Position numbers and translations under genes: made by a program
The notes under the pieces: generated by a model
The model's input: the letters and a program-made list of their open reading frames with translations, nothing else
Databases searched by the model: none
What the model was told of the DNA's origin: nothing
Shown: positions 51,528 to 60,597 of the stretch, one piece after another
How positions within the stretch are numbered: position 1 is the stretch's first letter
Layout of the letters: every line of letters begins with the position of its first letter
Assembly (NCBI RefSeq): GCF_003814745.1
Contig: NZ_RKRD01000001.1
Coordinates: 1,984,001-2,048,000, forward strand
Direction of reading: 5' to 3'
Length of the DNA: 64,000 nt
Source of the DNA: Hydrogenoanaerobacterium saccharovorans
GTDB taxonomy: Bacteria > Bacillota > Clostridia > Oscillospirales > Ruminococcaceae

Positions 51528-54474
51528 GATGCATTCCCCCTTTTGCTGTGTTACGGCGCTCTTCTATGGCACCAAGCATACTGCGGATGCGAATTTTAGC
51601 CGCACCGAGATTATTGATTTCATCTATTTTCAGTTGGGTATACAATTTGCCCGAGCGCTCCAAAATATCGCGTACTTCGTCGGTTGTAATGGCATCAATA
51701 CCGCAGCCGAACGATACCAGCTGCACCAATTCGGTGTCTTGATGCAAGGTACAATATTTCGCCGCGTTATAAAGGCGCGAGTGATACGTCCATTGGTTGA
51801 GCACGTTCACTCTTTGCGGCAGCACCAAATCAGATACACAATCCTCTGAAAGCACCACGATGCCGAACGAACTGATGAGTTGGTCGATGCCGTGGTTGAT
51901 TTCGGGGTCGATATGATACGGTCTTCCGGCAAGCACCACCATTTGCAGTTTATTCTTTTTCGCGTATTCAATTACCTTTGCACCTTCAAGTATCAAATCA
52001 TTTTGCCATTTATAGTAGCACTCGTATGCTTTTTTTACAGCAACCTTTATTTCACTTTGCGTCATATCGGCATAATAGCCATGAAAATAGGCATACGCTT
52101 TTTTAACAAAATCTTTTGGTCTGTGCAGCCCGAAGTAAGGGTACATAAATGTTATATCCTGCAGCTTTGCAATATTTGCACGCATCAGCTCGGGGTAATA
52201 AGCTACTACAGGGCAATTGTAGTGGTTATCGCCTTTTTCTTCATCAAAGTTGTAGGTAAGGCAGGGGTAAAAAATGGTGTCCACCCCTTTTTCAAGCAGG
52301 CTTTCAATGTGCCCATGCATCAGTTTTGCAGGATAGCAAACTGTGTCGGACGGGATGGAATAACGCCCTTTATTGTAAAGTTCAGTGGATGAAATATCTG
52401 AAAGCACCACTTCAAAACCAAGCATCGTGAAAAACTCATGCCAAAACGGTATATTTTCGTACATATTCAGCCCTAAAGGGATACCGATTTTGCCACGCTT
52501 GCCTTCCACCTGCTGTAAAGCTTTAATGCGGTTGAGTTTATATGTATACATATTGGGCAGCGGTGTACTTTTTTTAACACCCAACGGGCGCTCGCACTTG
52601 TTGCCAGAAATATATTTTTTGCCGTCTGCAAAGGTGTTGACCGTAAGATTACAGCGATTGTTACATAACCCACACTGTACCGCTTTGGAGGTGTGCTTAA
52701 ATGTGGCGAGTTTGTCCGGTTTCATCGTTGTGGATGCGCTGAGGTTCATATCTCGCGCGTGCAGTGCCGCACCATAAGCCCCCATCAAGCCGGCAATGGT
52801 TGGGCGGATTACATGCTTGCCAAGCTCTTTTTCAAAGCTGCGCAGTACCGCATCGTTATAAAAAGTACCGCCCTGCACTACAATTTTATCGCCCAATTCG
52901 TCGGCACTATGGGCACGAATTACCTTATAGATGGCGTTTTTAACTACACTCATGGAAAGACCGGCAGAAATATCTTCTACACTTGCCCCTTCTTTTTGTG
53001 CTTGTTTTACCGATGAGTTCATAAAAACAGTACAACGCGAACCCAAATCGACGGGATACTGCGAAAAAATACCGTGCTTCGAGAAATCTTCAATTTCATA
53101 GCCCATACTGCGCGCAAAAGTTTCGATAAAAGAGCCACAGCCCGAAGAACATGCTTCGTTGAGCAAAATGGAATCGACAGAATCATTTTTCACCTTAAAA
53201 CACTTCATATCCTGTCCGCCGATATCAAGAATAAAATCTACCTCAGGGCAAAAGAATTTTGCTGCTTTAAAATGCGCCATCGTCTCAACAATGCCTGCAT
53301 CCATATCAAAAGCGCTTTTAATAAGTTCTTCGCCGTACCCTGTTACAACACTTGCACGGATAAACACGCGATCTGCACATAGCTGCCATATTTTTATGAG
53401 CTGATCCCGTATAATATCCACAGGGTTGCCTCGGTTGGAGCTGTAGTAACTGTATAAAATCTCGGCTTGTTCACTAATCAGCACCACTTTTGTGGTGGTA
53501 CTTCCGCAGTCGATGCCGAGGTAAGCATTTCCGCTATATTCTTCAATCGCAATTTGGGGTGTGGTTGCTTTGGCGTGGCGGTTAACAAACGCGCGGTAAT
53601 CGTCTTCGTTCGAAAATAGCGGCTCAAGATAATGCGAACTGCGTACTTCATTGGCAGTATCTTCCATTCGTTCAATTAGTTCTTTAAAAGTCATCTCTTC
53701 GGTATTATTGCGAGAAAACACCGCAGATCCAATCGCAACCGAAAACTGGCCAAGTTCAGGGAAGATAGCATTTTCTTCTGTAAGTTTTAATGTTTCAACA
53801 AAACGTTTTCGCAGTCCCTTGAAAAAGAACAGAGGTCCGCCAAAAAAACCGATGCGCCCCTCTATTCTTCTGCCTTGTGCAAGCCCCGTTATGGTTTGGT
53901 CTACTACTGCCTGAAAGATGGACGCGGCTATGTCGGCTTTTGCAGCACCTTGATTGAGCAGCGGCTGAATATCTGATTTTGCAAAAACACCGCACCGCGA
54001 AGCAATGGGATAAATACGATGAGCCTGCAAGCTGAGCCGGTCAAGTTCATCCATAGAAACATCCAGCAACGTTGCCATCTGGTCTATAAACGCACCGGTA
54101 CCTCCTGCGCAGGTACCATTCATACGTTCTTCAACACCACCGGTTAAAAATAATATTTTTGCATCTTCTCCGCCAAGTTCAATTACAATGTCGATAGGCT
54201 TACCGGAATGGCGAACAGCTTCGCCCGTTGCAAAAACTTCTTGAATAAACTCAAGTTTTGCAGCCTTTGCAACACCAAAGCCTGCCGAGCCGGAGATAGC
54301 AACTTTAAAAGGGCGCGTACCAATTGCATTTTTGGCTTTTTTAAATATCTCTGCGGTTTTCTGGCGCACCTGCGAATAATGGCGCTCATAGTGCTTAAAA
54401 AGTATTTCATCATTATCCATTACCACAACTTTTACCGTTGTGGAACCAATATCAATTCCTATGCTCAGGCTCAT
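51511..54474 (-). CDS. Tandem BcrAD/BadFAG ATPase activase with DUF2229 domain
   Basis: A 987-residue protein with two activator ATPase domains: the first begins SIGIDIGSTTVKVVVMD and carries NGTCAGGTGAF and SRCGVFAKSD; the second begins near residue 315 with YLGIDCGSTTTKVVLIS and carries EACSSGCGSF and SRCTVFMNSS. A cysteine cluster (CGLCNNRCNLTV, GNKCERPLG) and a DUF2229 region (GRPYHIDPEINHGID) follow. In HgdC-type activators a [4Fe-4S] cluster bridges a homodimer; here both halves are in one chain, so an internal pseudo-dimer is likely (inference). ATG 54474 with GAAGG upstream is used. Confidence 0.88.
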   Translation of the reverse strand: MSLSIGIDIGSTTVKVVVMDNDEILFKHYERHYSQVRQKTAEIFKKAKNAIGTRPFKVAISGSAGFGVAKAAKLEFIQEVFATGEAVRHSGKPIDIVIELGGEDAKILFLTGGVEERMNGTCAGGTGAFIDQMATLLDVSMDELDRLSLQAHRIYPIASRCGVFAKSDIQPLLNQGAAKADIAASIFQAVVDQTITGLAQGRRIEGRIGFFGGPLFFFKGLRKRFVETLKLTEENAIFPELGQFSVAIGSAVFSRNNTEEMTFKELIERMEDTANEVRSSHYLEPLFSNEDDYRAFVNRHAKATTPQIAIEEYSGNAYLGIDCGSTTTKVVLISEQAEILYSYYSSNRGNPVDIIRDQLIKIWQLCADRVFIRASVVTGYGEELIKSAFDMDAGIVETMAHFKAAKFFCPEVDFILDIGGQDMKCFKVKNDSVDSILLNEACSSGCGSFIETFARSMGYEIEDFSKHGIFSQYPVDLGSRCTVFMNSSVKQAQKEGASVEDISAGLSMSVVKNAIYKVIRAHSADELGDKIVVQGGTFYNDAVLRSFEKELGKHVIRPTIAGLMGAYGAALHARDMNLSASTTMKPDKLATFKHTSKAVQCGLCNNRCNLTVNTFADGKKYISGNKCERPLGVKKSTPLPNMYTYKLNRIKALQQVEGKRGKIGIPLGLNMYENIPFWHEFFTMLGFEVVLSDISSTELYNKGRYSIPSDTVCYPAKLMHGHIESLLEKGVDTIFYPCLTYNFDEEKGDNHYNCPVVAYYPELMRANIAKLQDITFMYPYFGLHRPKDFVKKAYAYFHGYYADMTQSEIKVAVKKAYECYYKWQNDLILEGAKVIEYAKKNKLQMVVLAGRPYHIDPEINHGIDQLISSFGIVVLSEDCVSDLVLPQRVNVLNQWTYHSRLYNAAKYCTLHQDTELVQLVSFGCGIDAITTDEVRDILERSGKLYTQLKIDEINNLGAAKIRIRSMLGAIEERRNTAKGGMHHAARQ

Positions 54475-54919
54475 ATATACACCTTCTTTTTTATAATCCT
54501 GCACGCAGCTTCTTATAAGTATATGATGTAGCGGCAATTTTCAGCCCCATAAATTAAAACGAACCATCACTCAAAATTACTGCAACCTGTTGGTTTGATG
54601 CAGTTTATTATATTTATTAATCATTCTGTTGTGTTTTATAAACTGACAAATAACGACACAATACTATTATAACACTCACAGAACAGTTGTTCTATTCATA
54701 CACTTGCCAAATTAAGCACCGTCTTGTCGTAATTTAGGTGCATTTTGCTATCAGTAATTTTTAGACATTATGCATATAAAAAACACGACCTTGGCAAGGA
54801 AAGCTTCGTTTTCTTTTGCGAAAAATTTTATGGATATGCTATATTTCAGAGAATGTCCGTATAGAAAAAAGCCCTCTGCATAAACACGCAAAGGGCATTT
54901 GATTTAAAACTAAGGAAGT
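54475..54919. other. Intergenic region with promoter and LexA-like dyad
   Basis: Contains TATAAT on the minus strand (54671-54666) as a probable -10 for the activase operon, with a perfect palindrome AGAACAGTTGTTCT (54680-54693) directly upstream. The inner GAAC-N4-GTTC resembles the Firmicute LexA box, though the flanking C/G of the consensus is absent. The terminator of the next gene lies at 54865-54896. No gene was seen between about 54700 and 54860. Confidence 0.45.
54865..54896 (-). terminator. Terminator of small membrane protein gene
   Basis: Minus strand: GCCCTTTGC and GCAGAGGGC arms with an 8-base loop, then TTTTTT. Confidence 0.85.
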
Positions 54920-55225
54920 TTACTTCCTAAACTTTTTGCTTTTTAAAAAATAAACCATACCAATAATAAGTACAATCAGGTTGAGTGCTATGCCCACCAT
55001 AACCATAGCTGTACTGCCAATGTTATTGCCTATTACAGAAACCCAGTTGCAGGCAGAAAGTATAAACATCAGAACCGAAAAAAAGCGCATTGAGGTTTCT
55101 TCATTGTACTTTGCTCGCACGGTTTCATCCTTGCCAAGAACCCAGTCTGCGCACTTACCCATGCGAAATGCAATACCCAATGCCAGAAATGCAAGAGCAA
55201 GCAGCAAATCCCATGTACTATCCAT
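54920..55225 (-). CDS. Small membrane protein, DUF3784-like
   Basis: A 101-residue protein with three hydrophobic helices (LLLALAFLALGIAFRMGKCADWVLG, FFSVLMFILSACNWVSVIG and a C-terminal helix). The helix-GK-helix-helix layout resembles DUF3784. Function unknown. It has its own terminator and is divergent from the SDR gene. Confidence 0.6.
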   Translation of the reverse strand: MDSTWDLLLALAFLALGIAFRMGKCADWVLGKDETVRAKYNEETSMRFFSVLMFILSACNWVSVIGNNIGSTAMVMVGIALNLIVLIIGMVYFLKSKKFRK

Positions 55226-55453
55226 TTCTACATCTCCTGTCTTTATTCATAATATAGACATGATACCATTGCGCATCGGGGCAAATAGTATGATCGGCAC
55301 AGCGCCCTTTACGCAAAACGCGGTTATTTAATCGCATCGCCGTTATTATACCATAATATTACGGTAAATGGAAACAAAACCATTTTTGAGCCGAGCAGTT
55401 GATGTAAAGAAAAACATCCCATAACCATAATGATTTTATTGCCACCCCGATGC

Positions 55454-55494
55454 GTTATTATACCACAACCGCGTTACGTTTGTGGTATAATAAC
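55454..55494. repeat. Perfect 15-bp inverted repeat in divergent promoter region
   Basis: GTTATTATACCACAA (55454-55468) and TTGTGGTATAATAAC (55480-55494) with an 11-base loop. TATAAT lies inside the right arm on the plus strand, and the mirror TATAAT lies in the left arm on the minus strand, so two divergent -10 boxes may share the site. A partial copy (TTATTATACCATAATA) lies at 55343. Operator or regulatory hairpin for the SDR and DUF3784-like genes. Confidence 0.6.
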
Positions 55495-55577
55495 ATTAAA
55501 AATAAATTTTGCTATGCAAAGTAATAGTCATATGACGCAACTTAACAGAGAAATATACAGAGAAAGCGGTGGGATAA

Positions 55578-56357
55578 TTGAAAATTGCAATTGTAACCGG
55601 GGCATCTTCCGGCATAGGCAGGGAGTTTGCAAAGTATATCGCTGTAAAAGCCCGTAATTTAGACGAAATATGGGTAATTGCAAGGCGTGAAAACCGTTTG
55701 GTACAGCTGAAAAAGGATATTAGAATCCCCGTGAGGACTTTTGTTTACGACCTTGCTTTGCCGCAAAGCATTGCTGATTTTAAAACAACACTGGCACAGT
55801 TAAAACCCGACGTACATCTGCTTGTAAACTGTGCAGGATACGGTAAATTCGGTAGCTATGCCGAAATCGGCGAAGAACAGGCACTTGGTATGATTGACCT
55901 GAACTGCCGAGCTTTGGTTGCTATGACAAACTCCGTATTGCCTTATATGAAGCGCGGTGCACACATTTTGCAGATGGCATCCACTTCATCTTTTCAGCCC
56001 TTGCCCGATATGGCGGTATATGCAGCAAGCAAGGCATTTGTTGTAAGCTATTCACGTGCACTGAATTTTGAATTAAAACCACGCGGTATTACTTGTACCG
56101 CTGTGTGCGCCGGGTGGATGAAAACCGAGTTTTTTGAGACAGCCAAAGCCACTGCCAACCCAAAAGCGGTAAGCAATTTTGCATTTATCAAAGAACCGGC
56201 AGAGGTTGTTGCAAAAGCCTTGTACGATACTTACAAGCGCAAAGATATTTCGGTATGCGGTTGTTTTAACAAGCTGCACAGGCTCACCGCAAAGCTGCTG
56301 CCAAACCGCGCTGTTATGAAGGTGTGGACGACAGCAAAGAAGAAAGAGCATTTGTAA
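55578..56357 (+). CDS. Short-chain dehydrogenase/reductase (SDR)
   Basis: A 259-residue classical SDR: nucleotide motif TGASSGIGREFA, NCAGYGKFG, catalytic Ser in MASTSSFQ and YAASK. It would oxidise or reduce an alcohol or ketone with NAD(P)(H). The start is TTG with only a weak ribosome site; no better start lies nearby. Its last 44 bases overlap the 3-prime end of the convergent yaiI-like gene. Confidence 0.9.
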   Translation: MKIAIVTGASSGIGREFAKYIAVKARNLDEIWVIARRENRLVQLKKDIRIPVRTFVYDLALPQSIADFKTTLAQLKPDVHLLVNCAGYGKFGSYAEIGEEQALGMIDLNCRALVAMTNSVLPYMKRGAHILQMASTSSFQPLPDMAVYAASKAFVVSYSRALNFELKPRGITCTAVCAGWMKTEFFETAKATANPKAVSNFAFIKEPAEVVAKALYDTYKRKDISVCGCFNKLHRLTAKLLPNRAVMKVWTTAKKKEHL

Positions 56358-56754
56358 ATGCCTCATCCTGCTCGCAGGTACGCTTTGCACTGCCCTTGAG
56401 CCTGCCGCCCGCATTTCGGATTTTTTTGGCGGTATGGCGAGCGAGCAAAAGTGAATCAATGTTATCGTTTGTGTAAATCAGCCCGTTTTGGTTGAGCGGC
56501 ACCGCGCCTTTTGCTAGGCACATGGCGGCAAGCCCGTAATCTTGTGTAATCACCAAATCACCTTTTTGCACCATATTTACCAAAACAAAATCAACGCTGT
56601 CCGCACCCTTGGATACGGTGATGGTACGGGCATTTTCGCGTTCGAATACATGCGAGGTGTCGCACAAGATAATCACCTCTTTTTCATGTTGCTTAGCAAG
56701 GCGGATAGCGGAATCCACCACAGGGCAGCCATCTGCATCAATCAGAATTTTCAT
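56314..56754 (-). CDS. UPF0178 (YaiI/YqxD) family protein
   Basis: A 146-residue protein beginning KILIDADGCPVVD and containing ITVSKGADSVDFVLVNMVQKGDLVITQDYGLAAMCLAKGA, the full UPF0178 pattern with PIN-like acidic residues. A nuclease-type activity has been suggested for the fold but is not established. It overlaps the SDR gene at the 3-prime end. Confidence 0.92.
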   Translation of the reverse strand: MKILIDADGCPVVDSAIRLAKQHEKEVIILCDTSHVFERENARTITVSKGADSVDFVLVNMVQKGDLVITQDYGLAAMCLAKGAVPLNQNGLIYTNDNIDSLLLARHTAKKIRNAGGRLKGSAKRTCEQDEAFTNALSSLLSSTPS

Positions 56755-56821
56755 GATAAACTCCTGTAAAGCTTAAATTTGAACAAGAAATAATAAACTT
56801 TATTCTACCCATTAAAAACGC

Positions 56822-56852
56822 AAGACCATCTGCACAGAGAGCAGATGGTCTT
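56822..56852 (-). terminator. Terminator of groESL operon
   Basis: AAGACCATCTGC and GCAGATGGTCTT arms with a 7-base loop, about 40 bases after the groEL stop on the minus strand, followed by a T-rich run. Confidence 0.75.
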
Positions 56853-56891
56853 TTGCTTTTAAATATAGTTTTTCGGCTTACTAACCGGCGA

Positions 56892-58520
56892 TTAGTACAT
56901 GCCGCCCATACCGCCTGCAGGCATTGCAGGTGCGGGGTTTTCCTCTTTAATATCTGCAACCAAGCTCTCGGTGGTGAGAACCATCGAAGCAACCGATGCA
57001 GCATTTTGCAAAGCAGAACGTGTTACCTTGGTTGGGTCAACGATGCCGGCAGGAATCATATCACAGTACAATTCTTTGTAAACATCGTAGCCGTAACCAA
57101 CCTTGCGGGAACGTTTAATTTTATCAATGATCACCGAGCCGTCAACACCTGCGTTAACAGCAATTTGGCGAATAGGCTCTTCCAACGCTTTGGCAACAAT
57201 TCTAACACCTGTTTTTTCGTCGCCCTCGCAGTTGTTGAGGATTTTCTCAACAGCAGGAATTGCGTTAATCAGTGCTACGCCGCCGCCTGCAACGATGCCC
57301 TCTTCCACTGCAGCTTTTGTTGCAGCCAAAGCATCCTCTATGCGGAGTTTTTTCTCTTTCATTTCAATTTCGGTAGCAGCACCTACTTTGATAACTGCTA
57401 CGCCGCCTGCCAATTTTGCAAGGCGCTCTTGCAGCTTCTCTTTATCAAATTCAGACGTTGTGGTTTCGATTTGAGCACGAATTTGTGCAACGCGGGCTTT
57501 GATTTCGTTCGAATCGCCTGCACCGCCCACAATGATGGTGTTCTCTTTTTGAACTTTAACCTGACGTGCACGTCCAAGCTGATCCATAGTGGTTTCTTTG
57601 AGGTCAAGACCCAACTCTTCGCTGATAACCTGACCGCCTGTCAGTGTAGCAATATCACGGAGCATCTCTTTACGTCTGTCGCCAAAGCCGGGGGCTTTTA
57701 CAGCAACGCATGTAAAGGTACCGCGCAATCTGTTTACGAGCAAAGTGGTAAGTGCTTCCCCCTCAATATCCTCGGCGATAATAACCAGTTTTTTACCGGA
57801 CTGTACAATTTGCTCAAGCAGAGGGAGAATCTCTTGAATTGCAGAGATTTTTTTATCTGTGATGAGGATGAGAGCATCATCGATAACAGCTTCCATCTTC
57901 TCGGTATCGGTAACCATGTAGGGGGAAACATAACCGCGGTCAAACTGCATACCCTCAACAACTTCGCTGTAGGTCTCTGCCGTTTTAGATTCTTCAATGG
58001 TGATAACGCCGTCGGCAGACACCTTGTCCATAGCCTCGCTGATAAGGGTTCCGATTGTTTCATCTCCGCAAGAAACGGTAGCAACTCTTGCAATATCTGC
58101 CGAGCCCGAAACCATTTTCGAGTTTTCAATTACAGATGCAACTGCAGCTTCCACTGCTTTTGCCATACCTTTTTTAACGATCATGGGGTTTGCACCGGCA
58201 GCAACGTTTTTCATACCCTCACGTACCAATGCCTGTGCAAGCAGTGTTGCGGTTGTGGTACCGTCACCGGCAGCATCGTTGGTTTTGGTAGCAACCTCTT
58301 TCACAAGCTGTGCGCCCATATTTTCGTATGCATCTTCCAGTTCAATCTCTTTGGCAATGGTTACACCATCATTGGTAATAAGGGGTGCGCCGAATTTTTT
58401 GTCAAGAACAACGTTACGTCCTTTGGGGCCAATTGTTATTTTGACGGTATCAGAAAGCTTATCAATACCGGCCTGAAGCGCTTTTCTGGCTTCTTCACCG
58501 TAAATAATCTTTTTTGCCAT
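56892..58520 (-). CDS. groEL: Chaperonin GroEL
   Basis: A 542-residue 60-kDa chaperonin with TVKITIGPKGRNVVLD, GDGTTTATLLAQ, the ATP site Asp in GGGVALINAIPA and the flexible GGMGGMY C-terminus. Forms the double-ring folding chamber with GroES. AGGAGGAATTTACT lies upstream of the ATG. Second gene of the groES-groEL operon under HrcA/CIRCE control. A long open frame on the opposite strand is a codon-bias artefact. Confidence 0.98.
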   Translation of the reverse strand: MAKKIIYGEEARKALQAGIDKLSDTVKITIGPKGRNVVLDKKFGAPLITNDGVTIAKEIELEDAYENMGAQLVKEVATKTNDAAGDGTTTATLLAQALVREGMKNVAAGANPMIVKKGMAKAVEAAVASVIENSKMVSGSADIARVATVSCGDETIGTLISEAMDKVSADGVITIEESKTAETYSEVVEGMQFDRGYVSPYMVTDTEKMEAVIDDALILITDKKISAIQEILPLLEQIVQSGKKLVIIAEDIEGEALTTLLVNRLRGTFTCVAVKAPGFGDRRKEMLRDIATLTGGQVISEELGLDLKETTMDQLGRARQVKVQKENTIIVGGAGDSNEIKARVAQIRAQIETTTSEFDKEKLQERLAKLAGGVAVIKVGAATEIEMKEKKLRIEDALAATKAAVEEGIVAGGGVALINAIPAVEKILNNCEGDEKTGVRIVAKALEEPIRQIAVNAGVDGSVIIDKIKRSRKVGYGYDVYKELYCDMIPAGIVDPTKVTRSALQNAASVASMVLTTESLVADIKEENPAPAMPAGGMGGMY

Positions 58521-58619
58521 AGTAAATTCCTCCTAATAATGTTAGTGTGTTGTGCGTTTCGCATTTTGTTTGTGGTAAAATAGGGGTTTAGCCCTAAATG
58601 TTTACGTTAATTTGTATGC

Positions 58620-58904
58620 TTATTCTACAATTGCAAGGATATCGTCTTGACGAAGAATAGTATACTCGTTGCCGTCAATTTTTACCTCGGTGCCGGAATA
58701 TTTACTCATGAGAACCTTATCGCCAACTTTTAGGTACATTTTTACTTCTTTGCCGTCAACAACTCCGCCCGGGCCAACTGCTACAACCTCAGCCACCTGT
58801 GGTTTCTCTTTTGCTGCGCCGGCAAGAATGATACCGCTTTTTGTGGTTTCTTCTGCCTCAACCATTTTGATTACAACTCTGTCTGCAAGAGGTTTGATTG
58901 TCAT
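58620..58904 (-). CDS. groES: Co-chaperonin GroES
   Basis: A 94-residue protein with IKPLADRVVIKMVEAEETTKSGIIL, the mobile loop and YSGTEVKIDGNEYTILRQDDILAIVE. It caps GroEL. The ATG follows GGAGGAGT. First gene of the operon. Confidence 0.98.
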   Translation of the reverse strand: MTIKPLADRVVIKMVEAEETTKSGIILAGAAKEKPQVAEVVAVGPGGVVDGKEVKMYLKVGDKVLMSKYSGTEVKIDGNEYTILRQDDILAIVE

Positions 58905-58947
58905 TTTTTACTCCTCCAATTATATAAATATTTTTTAGACAATTTGT

Positions 58948-58974
58948 TTAGCACTCTTTATATTGGAGTGCTAA
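58948..58974 (-). promoter_or_regulatory. CIRCE element (HrcA operator)
   Basis: TTAGCACTC-N9-GAGTGCTAA, the exact CIRCE consensus, just upstream of groES and downstream of its promoter. HrcA binding represses the operon until heat shock. Confidence 0.97.
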
Positions 58975-58979
58975 ATACT

Positions 58980-59007
58980 ATTCTAATCATTTTTTCTAAA
59001 ATTGCAA
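58980..59007 (-). promoter_or_regulatory. Promoter of groESL
   Basis: Minus strand: TTGCAA (59007-59002), 16-base spacer, TAGAAT (58985-58980), directly upstream of the CIRCE box. Confidence 0.65.
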
Positions 59008-59264
59008 TAGATATTTTTAATTTTTAATAAAAATCTATAAAAGTTAACATATTTGTAAAAATTGCTAGCGTTTCTGCCAGAAATCAATGCTTGTATGCAA
59101 AAAAATACGCCTTACCTGCTCAATACAGCAAGGTAGCTGCAGCAATACTACGATAGCTATGCTTCAATACTATGAAAAATTCTTGTCCGCGCAACAAATC
59201 ATATTGCATTTTTCTTGTTTATGTGATGAAATAGAAGTAGGTTTTTTGAAGGATGGAAAAAATT

Positions 59265-59885
59265 ATGGGTGTATTGACGGTTCTTGAAAGTATTGGGGTA
59301 TTTGCATTTGCCATGTCGGGCGCATATGTGGCTATTCAAAAGAATATGGATTTATTCGGGATATATACACTTGCAATCATTACTGCTATGGGCGGAGGTA
59401 TTACGCGCGATGTGGTGATGAGCCGGGGTGTACCTGTGTTTTTTTCGAGTTACCGCTCGTTTTTTATTATTTTGATCGCCGCAACTCTAGTAATTTTTCT
59501 TAAAAACTATCATAAATGGACGTTTATCATCACTATTATGGATGCAATCGGTCTTGCTGTATTCACGGTGGATACGTGCATGAAGGCAATTGCATCGCAC
59601 TATAATTTGCTGGCTTTTGTTTTTGTGGCAGTTATCACCGCGGTAGGCGGCGGTGTAATACGCGATGTTTTGTGCAGCCGCGTCCCCACTATTTTTCGTA
59701 AAGAAATCTATGCAACAGCATCGCTGACAGGGGCATTGCTGTTTTGGGCATTGTATCGCTTTGCGGGGCAGCTTGTCACCGGTTATATCTGTATTGCATT
59801 TGTGATTATATTTCGCCTTGCAAGTGTATATTTTAGTTTTAATTTACCTAAAATTAAACAAATTAGCCATCGAGAGGAGCATTAA
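59265..59885 (+). CDS. TRIC-type cation channel (UPF0126)
   Basis: A 206-residue membrane protein with two repeats of three helices, each carrying a Gly-rich motif (AIITAMGGGITRDVVMSRGVP and AVITAVGGGVIRDVLCSRVP). This is the bacterial trimeric intracellular cation channel family. ATG 59265, eleven bases from GAAGGA, is preferred over the ATG at 59253, which overlaps that site. The next gene follows two bases later. Confidence 0.92.
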   Translation: MGVLTVLESIGVFAFAMSGAYVAIQKNMDLFGIYTLAIITAMGGGITRDVVMSRGVPVFFSSYRSFFIILIAATLVIFLKNYHKWTFIITIMDAIGLAVFTVDTCMKAIASHYNLLAFVFVAVITAVGGGVIRDVLCSRVPTIFRKEIYATASLTGALLFWALYRFAGQLVTGYICIAFVIIFRLASVYFSFNLPKIKQISHREEH

Positions 59886-59887
59886 TC

Positions 59888-60571
59888 GTGGTTACCTATC
59901 TGCTTCTGCCGCTGATGCTTATCAGTTTAAGTTTTTACATTTACTCAGTATATCGCTGCCGATTGCTTACCAGAGTCGTTTTAAAAGCATTTACCAGCGC
60001 GGTGTTTATTGCAATTGCAATACTGGCACATTGGGCAGGCAACGGCAATTTAAGTTATTTTGTTTTTACTATTATTGCATTGATTTTATGCACTTTTGGT
60101 GATGTTTTTTTGGAAATAGCAAAACACGATTCTCTCGGCATCAACTACTTTGTTTATGCATTAAGCGCATTTTTCACCGCACATATTGCCTTTTTGGTTT
60201 TGTTCTGCCGTATTACAGGGGTATATTCGTTGGATTTTTTTGCAACAGCGGCAATTTTAATCCTGCTGGTGATTCTAGCTAAAACAATGCATTTGGATTT
60301 TCTTAATATGGACAATTACGTATTTGCCTATGCTATGGCAATGACACTGATGTTTGTAAAATCTTTGTCGCTGCTGTACGGCGGGCATTATACTTCGATT
60401 CGCAATATCATGGTGGCAACAGGTGCAGGCTTGTTTCTTGTTTCAAATATAATTTACGCATTCATCCTGTTTCGTGAAAAATCACATCCTGTTTTGTATG
60501 CAGTAAGCGCAGTGGTATATTACACAGGGCAAACATTGATTGCACTGAGCGTACTGTTTGGCGGCATATAA
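59888..60571 (+). CDS. YhhN family membrane protein
   Basis: A 227-residue protein with about eight helices, FGDVFLEI and AMTLMFVKSL motifs of the YhhN/TMEM86 family. The animal member is a lysoplasmalogenase. Plasmalogens occur in many Clostridia, so an ether-lipid role is plausible but not proven. GTG start two bases after the channel gene stop, with GAGGAG upstream. Confidence 0.88.
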   Translation: MVTYLLLPLMLISLSFYIYSVYRCRLLTRVVLKAFTSAVFIAIAILAHWAGNGNLSYFVFTIIALILCTFGDVFLEIAKHDSLGINYFVYALSAFFTAHIAFLVLFCRITGVYSLDFFATAAILILLVILAKTMHLDFLNMDNYVFAYAMAMTLMFVKSLSLLYGGHYTSIRNIMVATGAGLFLVSNIIYAFILFREKSHPVLYAVSAVVYYTGQTLIALSVLFGGI

Positions 60572-60597
60572 TATTTAAAAATAAAGGAGTATTTACA

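Noticed and set aside
56853..58583. A 576-codon open frame antisense to groEL
   Set aside because: groEL is unambiguous, and long antisense frames are a known result of its codon bias. The antisense product is rich in Cys, Asn and Phe and matches nothing.
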